This document shows, in pieces, positions 32,695 through 42,162 of a DNA stretch of 64,000 nt. The stretch lies in contig NC_084940.1 in the NCBI RefSeq assembly GCF_958298935.1, forward strand, positions 16,549,146-16,613,145, given 5' to 3'. Source of the stretch: Phragmites australis. Its lineage: Eukaryota; Streptophyta; Magnoliopsida; Poales; Poaceae. The position numbers and the translations under genes are program-made. A model generated the notes under the pieces. That model searched no databases. It was not told where the DNA came from and was given only the letters and a program-made list of their open reading frames with translations. How positions within the stretch are numbered: the stretch's first letter is position 1; the number at the start of each line of letters is the position of its first letter.

Positions 32695-32967
32695 GGGAAA
32701 TCACTGCTGGCTCATTTAACCAGCCAGCAGTGATGTTATGCTATCACTACCGATCAGTGGATTAAGCTGGAGTGATGAGGGAGCAGGGCATCACTGCCAG
32801 CTCAATCCATCGACCGGTAGTGATGACCCTTATCACTGCCGGTTCATAAGCTATGATGGCTGATTCTTCCCTCATGACTTATGAACTGGCACTGATGCCC
32901 CATCACTGCCAGCCTATTAGGAACTGATAGTGATGTGCCAGCATATAAGGCCTGTTTCGTAGTAGTG
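32695..32967. repeat. Subterminal repeats, right (5') end of the inner CACTA
   Basis: Copies of ATCACTGCCGGTTC, CCAGCAGTGATG and ACCGGTAGTGATGA in both orientations, running up to the terminus TTTCGTAGTAGTG. Confidence 0.88.
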
Positions 32968-32970
32968 AAT

Positions 32971-35019
32971 GTGCGAATCGTAGTTGATAGTTTCATGTAG
33001 TCAATGCAAAACTCAGTGACCTCCTCCTTACTCCACCCTTGGGCAATGCAATCTTCTAGGAGACCTCGGTTATGAATATATTTCATGTTTACTAAGCTTC
33101 TGAGATTCATGCCAACTAACTTCTTATCTTTAATGTTTAACAAGCTCCTGATGTTGGAGGAGTAACCAGTCAGAACTTTGACATCACACAAGCAACCACA
33201 CAGGCGGATCTTCTCTTCCCTGCTCATACTGTAGCAAGCTGTGGGAAGTTTCTTTTTGCTGTTGTCAAATTGTATGTAGTGTAGGTCCTTCTTGAGGTTC
33301 ATTTCTTTCAGGTCCGGTCATGCATTTAGTGTATCTTTTGTTTTGCCAGATATGTCTAGTAAGGTACCAATCAAGCAATCAAACACATTCTTCTCCATGT
33401 GTATGATGTCGATTGCGTGTCGGACCATAAGATAGTTCCAATAATGCAGCAACCAAAATATTGATATCTTTTTCCACATAGGAGTATGTTGCCCAACCGG
33501 AATTTTTGTATTAACTAGCCCCTTTCCAAGTACAGCACTAAGCATCTTTACCATCTTAAATACCTGTTCTCCAGTGCAAATCTTCGAAGCTTGATGATGC
33601 TCCATTGTCCCGTCAAAAGCTCTTTTATTCTTGTAGTATGGGTGATCCAGACGAAGGAACTATGGTGACCAAGAGTAGGTTAATCTGAGATCGTTACAAA
33701 CAACATCGCATGCAGGGTGAAATTGTCACATCTGCACTCATCCCATATTTGTACGCCATATTTATACAATACATGAAGATCTTCAACCAATGGTTTGAGG
33801 TATACATTGATATCATTGCCTGGTTGATTCGGCCCACTAATCACCAAAGGCATCAGAAGGTTCTTTCGCTTCATGCACATCCAAGGTGGAAGGTTGTAGA
33901 TACAAAGAGTCACAGGTGAAGTGCTATGAGTACTTCTTGTGTTGCCGAAAGGATTTATCCCATCCGTACTCAATCTGAACCTTATATTCCTCACTTCATC
34001 TCTGAATTCCTTGTATTTGGAATCAAATCTCCTCCATTGCATGCCATCAGTAGGGTGTCTAAGCATTCCATCTTTCTTGCGCTATTTGGCGTGCCATCGC
34101 ATCAGCTCGGCATTCGCTCTGTTAGCAAACAATCACTTCAAATGAGGGATTATAGTGAAATACCAAACCACCTTAACGCGGTGTATTTTCTTCTTTCTCT
34201 TCACCCTCACACCATCGCTCTTGATATCATCAACGTTCCGCTTGTATTGTGGTGCATTGCAAATGCGACACACTTCCAAATCTGCATCCTCGCCATGAAA
34301 CAACATGCAGTCATTTCCACATGCATCTATTTTCTCTACTTCCAATCCCAACAGACAAACAACCTGCTTGGCATGGTACATATTTTTGGGCAACACATTA
34401 CCCCTTGGAAGCCCTTATCGGCCCTACCATTGCTAGCCTTCATTTGCATCAGTGTTAGCACTATATGCAACTTTTTGTGCTCATCTTTACAGTTTGGGTA
34501 AACTAGTGTTTTAGAGTCCTCTACCATACACTGGACTTTGATGTCATCTTTCACTGGTGAAGTCACCCTCCCCATCACACAACATTTGCTCTATGCCGTC
34601 TTCATTGTTGCCACTAAAGTGTTCACTCCATCGTTCTCGACAAAAATATCTTCAATTACCGACATATCGAAGTCTTCATTAGCCGTCATATCGTTGCTTA
34701 TGTCTTCTTCGACTGTTGGTTGCCCTTCATGCCCAACATCTTCAAGTTCATCGTGCTCAATCCAATGGGTATAGCCAACCTTAAAACCCCTGCGAATCAA
34801 GTGTGCATATATAGTGATCAAGTCTACTCTATGTGCGAATCAAGTCTACTCTATGTTTGAAAACTACTTCTCGTTCTTGCAGTAGACACACAAACAACAT
34901 ATATAGTGATCAACACGCTTCCTTTTTGGTTTCTTGTACACTGCGGCAGCCCTAAGAAAAGCCTCAATGCCAACAAAAAACTCTGGCCCTCGATCCTTAT
35001 ACATCCATGACCGGTCCAT
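32971..35019 (-). pseudogene. Outer CACTA transposase (tnp2 type), N-terminal and central part
   Basis: Starts MDRSWMYKDRGPEFFVGIEA at 35019, right after a TTTGCAG acceptor-like site. Next are IRRGFKVGYTHWIEHDELED and CRICNAPQYKRNVDD (zinc-ligand type). The tnp2 core reads RLSTDGINPFGNTRSTHSTS and TLCIYNLPPWMCMKRKN, then HAIDIIHMEKNVFDCLIGTL. It runs into a DUF4218-like segment (LEDCIAQGWSKEEVTEFCID) ending at the inner element's insertion site. The rest of the protein is at 19206-19713. Frames shift several times and there are stops. The inner element's protein is about equally long and clearly homologous, so these are relatives, not copies of each other. Confidence 0.88.
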
Positions 35020-35990
35020 CTGCAAATCATTATAATTAAACACATTCCACTTATAATAATTAAACATTTGAAAATAGAATAAATTCATTGAATTACCTCA
35101 CATCTTGGTTAGTCCCTATTTGAGGGCTCATCTCCTTCTGGTACTTGGGCCGAGTCGGGGGACCCACCTTCCTAAGGCTACTATGTCCAATTGGGACCCG
35201 TGGGTGGATATGCCATCCCTAAAACACAGTATTCTATCAATTGTGTTAAATTCACTATGTTGATTAATGAATACAGGAAATCCACTGAATTATCATTTAA
35301 TTTCAAGACTTTAAAATAAACACAATCCACATACTAGAAAATTGGAGCTATATTTTAGGGGAATTTGTAAATACCTCCTTAATTTTTTATTCTTTGCAAG
35401 GATGCCACTCAAATGACAATTCTAGTGGTATTTTTGCAATTTTTTGATGGCAATAACGGTTCAAGTAGTGGTAAATTTGCAATTGTCCCTAGATTTTAAT
35501 ATACGCACCCACATTTACATGTGACTTTAATCTACTCCTTAAATCATCTACAATGAAAAAATTACGATCTTTCTCTAATTTATATCGGTATTGGAGCTCT
35601 TGCTCATTCCAAAATTCAACACCAAGGAACATCCACCTAAATTCAAATCTAGAGCAATCTAGCAACTAAATCCAACTAAGAATCAAATGTACATCATCTC
35701 TATACATCTAACAATGAAAAAGTTACAAACTTTTTCTAAATTAGATCTCAATTACATCTCTAAATTTGTAACCATGGAACAAGCACCAACGATTAACCCT
35801 AGAGCAATCTACCAAGGAAATTTATCTAAAAAACAAATATACATCATTCTACTAACCTTAGAGCACTTGACTCCTCCAAATCATGAATCCTCCAACCATA
35901 AAGACGGCAAAAATGGCGGTCGGTGTTGTTCTGGGTGGGCTTGCGGCAGCTCTATTTTGGTCACATTTGGTGGTGGGCTTTTTATACTGT
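35020..35990. other. 5' region of the outer CACTA
   Basis: Mostly AT-rich. A minus-strand stretch near 35228-35098 (DSAQVPEGDE) resembles the first exon of the inner element's second gene (DPAQVPEGDVV), here lying upstream of tnp2. There is no intact ORF. Confidence 0.4.
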
Positions 35991-36218
35991 AGCAACTACC
36001 AGTGCCGGTTGGTATATGGAACTAACACTGATAGTCACTATCAGTGCCGGTTGGTATATGGAACCGACACTAATAGTGGCTATCAGTGTCGGTTCTTAGC
36101 GCTTTAGTTGTGGTTCACACGCGAGAGTTTAAGAACCGACACTGATACATCAACAGTAGTGGTTACGCCCGAACCGACACTAGTGGGGGTGCTATCTATG
36201 TGGTGTTCTGTAGTAGTG
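35991..36218. repeat. Subterminal repeats, right (5') end of the outer CACTA
   Basis: CAGTGCCGGTTGGTATATGG repeated twice, then GAACCGACACTAATAG, TCAGTGTCGGTTCTTAG and GAACCGACACTGATAC, up to the terminus TTCTGTAGTAGTG. Counterpart of the left array. Confidence 0.88.
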
Positions 36219-36375
36219 AGCCTGGGTCCACATTGGATAAAAAATCATCTTTATCCTAGCTACCTTTCCCAGTTCGGTCCCTTCTCTCTAGTTTGCACCT
36301 CCTTCTCTCTCCCCGGCGTCCCCTTCCTCGTGCACTTGCCAGATCCAGCGGCCTCCACTAGCTCCAATTGAGTCA

Positions 36376-36376
36376 G

Positions 36377-36407
<31 letters not shown>
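36376..36407. repeat. AT microsatellite
   Basis: Pure (AT)n of about 28 bp in the flank between the outer CACTA and the third LTR copy. Confidence 0.9.
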
Positions 36408-36438
36408 CATGTCATACTTCTTATTTGATAATTGTTGT

Positions 36439-37904
36439 TGTCAGAGGATTAACTCCAGTCGCAGGGATCCCAAGAGACCCCTTTTTAGAGATTCGGCCGG
36501 GGGGGGGGGGGTGATCCTGAGTATGTTCATCGGAGAAATAAATAGGAATGAATGCAACGGCCGGTGGTGGTGGAGTGACCTAGTGCAAAAAGAAGTAAAT
36601 GCACCGGAATTTAGACAGGTTCGGGCCGCACGGGGGCGTAACACCCTACTCCTGTATGGATACTATAAATGCCCTAAGGAAGTCCCTCAAGAATGTTGCT
36701 GGTTATAAGAATATTGGTCTATCTTAGAATCTGGGGCTCTTTGTTCTTCGGCCTGTCTCGTGCGGCTCACTTCTCGGCCGTGTTTCTCTTGTGCTGCGTT
36801 CTTGTCTATGCTTTAGGATCTATTCCAGATGCATTCAGCTATATCTGCTTCTGTGCCGCTGACTGCTTTAAGTACCCGCCGGCAGCAACGTGCCCCGAAT
36901 GGGAGGGAGGGGGCACGAGTTCCGAGACACCATAAATGGAAAGGGCGTCATCATTTCCTCTGGGCGAAGTGACCGGGGGTGGAAAATGCGGCACACACCC
37001 GGTCATCCGTCACCATAAATGGCTTGGCAACGGGCGCCATGGAGAGGGCCCACCGGGCAGCCGCAGAGCGGCCCGGCGTGCCCGCCCTGTCTTGTTCCCC
37101 TGCCACAGCAGCGCGGCAGATGGAATGCCTCGGCCCTCACGACGTTATCCTGAGACGGGCCGGATGGCACGGGACGGACCCGTGCAATTAATAACCCCAC
37201 GCCTCTCTGCCAGAACGTGGCAGGAACTGACACCGAGCGCGATGGGAGCAGTTGGAGGTGACAGGCCACGCACGCTCTTTAAATACAGCCTCGGACCTTT
37301 GACTGGCTGACACCTCATTGGTGGGCCCCTCAGGGGCCTCCACCAGGGGGCTTTCTGGGTCGTTGGGGTACCGAGTGCTTGGGGGTACTGTTCACCTCCC
37401 CGAGCACTCTTTCCCGAGAATGCCCTTTCTTGTCCTCAGGGAACCGGGTGCTCGGGGGTACTGTTCACCTCCGCGAGCACTCTCTCCCGGGCACACTTGT
37501 ACGGATCCTCGGGGAACCGAGTGCTCGGGGGCTGCTGCACACAGCCCCGAGTACTCTCTCCCGGAACTTCCTTCGGTGAGTCCTCGGGATACTTGGGTGC
37601 CCAGGGGCCACCGCCGGTGGCCCCGGGCACGTTTCTCCCAGTACTTAGCTCTCCTGGTCGTCGGGGGACTACGGTGCTCGGGGGCCACCGTACACCTTCC
37701 CGAGCACTTTCTTCCCGGTACTTAGATTTCGTGGATCATCGGGGAACTGGGGTACTCGGGGGCCACCGACTGTGGCCCCGAGTGCCTTCTCCCGGGACTC
37801 GCTCTTTCTCACCTCGCGGGAGAGACTCCGCGGGATGGCGCCATGTGGCTGATGGCTGGCCTGGCCTCGGGATCCGGGGACCCCCGGTTCCTGATACACC
37901 GACA
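36439..37904 (-). mobile_element. LTR of the 1.4-kb gypsy-type family, copy 3, inverted
   Basis: On the plus strand it starts TGTCAGAGGATTAACTCC and ends GTTCCTGATACACCGACA, the reverse of the ends of copies 1 and 2. It is 1466 bp with no coding body, so it is probably a solo LTR. A poly-G run lies at about 36499. Flanking pentamers GTTGT and ATTAT differ at two places, both G-to-A, so the target duplication is uncertain. It carries the same U3 tandem repeat (37375 onward). The GGAGTAGGGTGTTACG-type R/U5 stretch is present in inverted form near 36638-36655. Confidence 0.85.
37375..37800 (-). repeat. U3 tandem repeat, about six units of 73-78 bp, in LTR copy 3
   Basis: GTGCTCGGGGG or variants recur at 37375, 37448, 37521, 37598, 37674 and about 37752, each with a complementary CCCCGAGCAC or CCCGAGTGC partner. 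Same design as copies 1 and 2. Confidence 0.85.
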
Positions 37905-39280
37905 ATTATCAACATTGTTGAGTTGCCCCCACCCCTATGTTCAATTCCAGGCTCCGTCCCTGTCCTCCCTCATGCACTTGCTAGATCTAATGGCCTCCGC
38001 TAGCTCCTCCCATGCACCCCCTCCTCATTCTGCTCCTCCAGTGGTGACCGGATCCATGGCAGCACCTTCTCCAGCCACAGCGTCGTCGGAGGTTGCGGTG
38101 GATGGATTGGAGGTCGCTGCTCTTCCCAATCGTGTGGCACCAAGGTCCAGACCCTGATGGTAGGATCCAATTGAGACTGCCCTCCGTGAGCTTTTTGTGG
38201 TCGGGTCCAGCCGTGGTGGTCTCCCTGAGCTCACGGGATTGAGTCTGGCCATGGTGGTCCTCCACAAGCTCGCGTTGGATGGATCCAATTTGCAGCTTGC
38301 TGGATCTGGGCCATCGGATCCCAGCAAGCTGCAACAATGGAAAGAGGCGAGTTCGAGGAGCTGGCAGGAGCAGCAATGACGAGGAGGGGGATGAGAGAGA
38401 ATCAACATTTCTTAGTGCTTGTTGTCGGCAATAGCCCTACGGTCGATTCTAAGCTGCTGATGCCTTAAGACCACCTCTACAATGGTTATTGTGACCACAA
38501 GCTCTTACAACCACCTTTATTTTGTAGCTGCTCTAAGACCATCCTTATTCATGTCACTTTAGAACCTTTTCCTTCCTCTCGCGATCCTCTCTTGAGTCTC
38601 TTCGCATCCTCCGCCCTATCCCCCACAAACCCTTGTTCCCGTTCTAGCTTCCCTTTCCTCCTCTTTCCTCGATGCGCGGATTCCCAGCTAACCATAATTG
38701 CATTCGACCGTATAGGAAATAAGTCCAAGATAGTTAGAATATGGCATATTCACGAACCTTAGAATAATGCTTATAATATGCAGGTTTTAAAAATTGCTAT
38801 GGCATACGTAATTTAAGCTACAAAAGTTTTGTTAACCTTCTGGCATCGTTTTCTATTTTATTTTATTCTCCCACTTCAGTGCATGGTGCAAAGAGTGTGC
38901 ACAAGGTAAACACGTGTACCAATATAACCCCTCATAGTTTTGAGATAAAGGTGATCGTATGAACAATATTGAGATTCCTTGAACCATGGTAATTTATTTA
39001 ACCTAACTATCTTTCTACATTCATCACATAATGTTTCACGCCACAAATTATAAATATTAGAAAAGAATATTTTGTGAGGATAAATACATGAGGTTTTTAG
39101 CCTAATATCTCACTTATTGTACCTACTTATCTGGGCTTGGCCTAATGGGCCGAGCCCTCAAAAGAAATTGTGATAGCTTCATCTCCGTCATCGGATCACC
39201 CTATCCCCACCTCAAAGGAAACCCTAAGGTAAGTCCACATCCTATTTAAGCCGACTTTCATAGGGTTGTCATACTCTCCT
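37905..39280. other. Intergenic sequence with repeat-like GC-rich part, no gene supported
   Basis: About 37950-38015 resembles 36310-36370 on the other side of LTR copy 3 (TGCACTTGC and GGCCTCC blocks). A GC-rich segment at 38040-38400 has ORFs on both strands, but none with a recognisable domain. The rest is AT-rich. Confidence 0.4.
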
Positions 39281-39293
39281 TGGAAATCACTAT

Positions 39294-39554
39294 ATGGCTG
39301 ATGCGGCTCCAAGAAATGAGGAGGAAGCAGAGAAGAAGCAACTGACTGAGCCACCGCTGCCAGCATCGGTAAGCTCTGCCCCTCTCCTCTCTTATTCCGC
39401 TTGTCATGCTCTCGTGACTGTATATATATTTCTGGTTTGGATGATACTAATGGTGGCGGCGGTTGTTGTTGTGGATGCATTTATGTAGGTTAACTCGCGT
39501 GACTTGATGCACCAAAGATGGGATATCGATGGCAGCAGAAGGCCTAGAGCGAAG
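39294..39554 (+). CDS. Possible two-exon start of a small host gene (fragment)
   Basis: ATG at 39294 opens MADAAPRNEEEAEKKQLTEP and ends PPLPAS at a donor (TCG|GTAAGC, exon end 39368). After an acceptor (TTATGTAG) a second block at 39489-39554 continues in the same phase as VNSRDLMHQRWDIDGSRRPR, ending AAG|GTAAAA. The upstream context resembles a 5' leader with its own donor (AAG|GTAAGTCC near 39232). No further exon could be found, and LTR-like sequence begins by about 39857, so the gene may be truncated. Function unknown. The matched phase and splice sites are the only support. Confidence 0.35.
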
Positions 39555-39856
39555 GTAAAAATGGTGATTTATTTGTATCCCTCATTTCCGTTGGGTTACT
39601 ATGCATGTGATGTGTTCTTTGTATGCGAGTGTTTGATTAGATCAGTGGTACATCGCTAGTTCTTATGGGAGTTTTTTTATTAGATCAGTAGTAGATTGGT
39701 GCTACTTTTAATTGTGTGGTAAGATGACACCTAGATAGTATTTATCTGGGTGTGAAAGGGGGAGGGGGAGTAGGCATAGTTTCTTCTAGGAATTATGAGG
39801 AGTAGGCAATACTTAGTGTTGAAGAACAACCTCATGAAAATCAAGCTAATTAACTG

Positions 39857-41117
39857 TAGGATCGAGATTGGTGACTTGAAGAGGTGAATACACGTTTCAA
39901 TAAATTTCTTTCGAAACTGATGGTGTTCTCCTATTTGATCACCCAACAAACTTCAAAATCTCAGCGAAGCAAAAACACTAGAGGAACTGTTTAAGAAGGG
40001 AAGTTCCGAGGCAACATGACTCTACGGATGGTATATGACCCATAGGATCCAATCAACACCATTCCATGTGTTATTGTACACAAAAGCTTGCAACTTCAAA
40101 TCAACATGAGCTACCTAGAGGAGAAAACCCCCCAAGTTGATGGACTAGAGATAAGGGAATTTAATACCTACTTATACACATATGTGTGTGAATTTTATGC
40201 CTCTACTAACAACAAAGAGAATAGCCTCAACAAGGTGAAAACATTCAGTTCAAAGAGAAAAACAAAAATCAACTCAAAGGTCAGAAAGACTTGCACCCAA
40301 GGCAACAGAACCAAAAGAAGGAGACTAGAAGGAGATGAACATAAGCAAATGCGAGAAAATAAACTTCATTAAATACAGAGGTCAGCCCTATTTTGGGCAG
40401 ATTATAGAATATTTTTCTCTCACAAAAGCTCTAACCTATTATAAAGGCTAAACCTATCTTCTCCTCTCCTCTAAAACCTATCTCAAGACTCTCAAATAGC
40501 TAGCTCACCCTCTCCCGATAACCATACTATGGCGATACATGTTTGTGAAGAATATATGTTAGTAACATGTCTATAGCGATACCATACTGATTAATGATAA
40601 CATAGTCAATAGGACTAACATGTTTGTCAAGAATATATGTTATTAGGTCTCATGGATGCAATACATGAAGAAGCCACCACAGCCGGAAATTTTGGTCGAA
40701 TTGAAGAAGTCCTAGGAAGATTTGGCTCAATGGATGGTGCGGTGCTCTAGGTGTTGAACTCATCAGAGCATATTTGATGAAGGAAGAGAGAGGCCTGAAG
40801 ACCTCACCAGAAGGTCTGGTGATCAGCAAGTGTGCTCACTGGAGCAATTTTCTTCCAGAGAAGGGTGTCATGCGGAAGAATGAAGGCTAAGCCTCATTGG
40901 ATAGTCCGGTGATCAAAGCATGACAACACCGGAGTGTTTCTGTCCAGAAGACTGAATAGAACAACCCACTGGAAAAATGTCCGGTGATCAGAGAAAGATA
41001 AATAACGGAGTATTTTCACCAGAGAAGGTTGCAGCAGTGTGCAGTGAAAATGGCCCTATTAGGTTATGATTGTGATTTTGGTGATTAATGACAACATAGT
41101 CATTGGGACTAACATGC
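39857..41117. mobile_element. Degraded Copia-type LTR pieces, mixed orientation
   Basis: TGTAGGATCGAGATTGG (39857) with AGAGGTGAATA looks like the inverted end of a SIRE-type LTR. From about 40585 a plus-oriented piece reads CTGATTAATGATAACATAGT and TTAGGTCTCATGGATG, matching the solo LTR at 14473. A second start-like piece (GAAAATGGCCCTATTAGG) lies at about 41046-41117. The pieces are interrupted and incomplete, and I cannot reconstruct a whole element. Confidence 0.6.
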
Positions 41118-41938
41118 TGTAACATCCTGAGTTTAAACATGTTAATTAATTGCAAAATTCACTCCAAATTAAAACTTTTTGTGATTAATTAGGCTAACTA
41201 AGATAAGAAAATAAGTATATGAATGTATATATACCAGTATGTATATAATCATATATGGTAAGTATACTAAATTAAATAGGGTTCCAAAGTGCACTAGAAT
41301 CAATTTCAAATAGTCCCTGCATTAAATTGGTTCTTATGCCTTGGTTTGAGATTTTATGGTTCTTGTGTGGAGATTTGAAATTGAATCTCTCTCAATTTTA
41401 AATCTACTCTTAGATTCTATTCAGCTCAAACCCAATTCAAATTCAAATCCTTCGATTCAAATCATCTTCAAAAAGCTCGAGATCCAAGCCCAAATAATAA
41501 TTCAAATATATTTATTTGAAATGATCCTAACACAAAGTTTAATTCAAATTCAAATCTCTCATTTGAATTTAATCTCAAAACCAATTTTCTTTTCTTTTTC
41601 TTTTTCTTCCATGGGCCGGATTCTCCTCTCCCTTCTTCCCCCGCGCGACCTAGCCAACCTACCCAGCCGTACATTTTCTCCCTCGCGCGGCCCAGCCAAC
41701 CGCGACAGCGGCCGTTTTCCTCCCGCGCGCGTCGGCCCAACTCGCCCCGCGCCAGACTACCACCACGCGCGCTCCTGCGCCGCGCGTCTCTCTACCATCC
41801 ACGTGTCGTGCATCTGGCCGCTTCCCCGCCGCGCTCCTCTCCTTCCTCCTCCAGCACGACGCCGCGCCTCACTGGCTCTCGCCACAGCGACACTGGTGAG
41901 CCACTTGCTCTGTCTCTCCTATACTGCCATCCTCTCCG

Positions 41939-41983
41939 CTCTTTCTCTCCCTCTCCGCACTCTCTCTCTCTCTCTCCCACAGC
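41939..41983. repeat. CT-rich low-complexity tract
   Basis: CTCTCTCTCTCT with interruptions, about 170 bp upstream of the TATA box of the long LTR. Confidence 0.7.
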
Positions 41984-42154
41984 CCGAGGGCCTGGCGCCG
42001 TGCAACTTTTGCGCCCCGCCAGCGCGTGGATGGCGCAAAGCGCCCACGCCGCGGGAAAAATGGTGGGTGCAGCTCCGCCACCTCACCGTCATGCTACCCG
42101 CTGACATCCGCCTGACGTCACGCGTGCACCACCCCTCTGTGCTCCCTCTCCTGC

Positions 42155-42162
42155 TATAAATA
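42155..42162 (+). promoter_or_regulatory. TATA box in the long LTR
   Basis: TATAAATA in CTGCTATAAATAGCAC, followed about 30 bp on by a TC-rich start-site region (CTTCTCCCCCTTTCC). A strong plant-type core promoter. Confidence 0.75.

Larger units (their letters stand above)
19714..32967 (-). mobile_element. Inner CACTA (En/Spm) element, 13.25 kb, two-gene type
   Basis: Left terminus CACTACTATAGAAA (19714). Right terminus TTTCGTAGTAGTG (ending 32967), the inverse of CACTACTACGAAA. Target duplication AAT on both sides (19711-19713 and 32968-32970). Subterminal arrays of CCGGCAGTGAT/ATCACTGCCGGC lie at both ends. On the minus strand it carries a tnp2-type transposase (31766-28497), followed by a second gene with a Ptta/En-Spm domain and a Ulp1-like domain (25967 to about 22195). 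Both genes are broken. A solo LTR (20761-22187) has inserted near the left end. It landed inside the transposase gene of the outer CACTA element, so it is younger than that element. Confidence 0.93.
17028..36218 (-). mobile_element. Outer CACTA (En/Spm) element, split by an inner CACTA element
   Basis: The left end CTCTACTATAG (17028) is a CACTA terminus with one changed base. The right end is TTCTGTAGTAGTG (ending 36218), the inverse of CACTACTACAGAA. The 3-bp target duplication AGC flanks both ends (17025-17027 and 36219-36221), as known for CACTA elements. Both ends carry arrays of AACCGACACTGAT/ATCAGTGTCGGTT repeats. The transposase gene reads on the minus strand, so the element 5' end is on the right. 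Without the inner element (19714-32967) and its 3-bp duplication the outer element is about 5.9 kb. I found no second (TNPA-like) gene except a short upstream exon-like remnant near 35100-35230. Confidence 0.9.

Noticed and set aside
41356..42159. 267-residue plus-strand ORF
   Set aside because: It runs through the U3/TATA region of a long LTR and switches composition midway; no domain.
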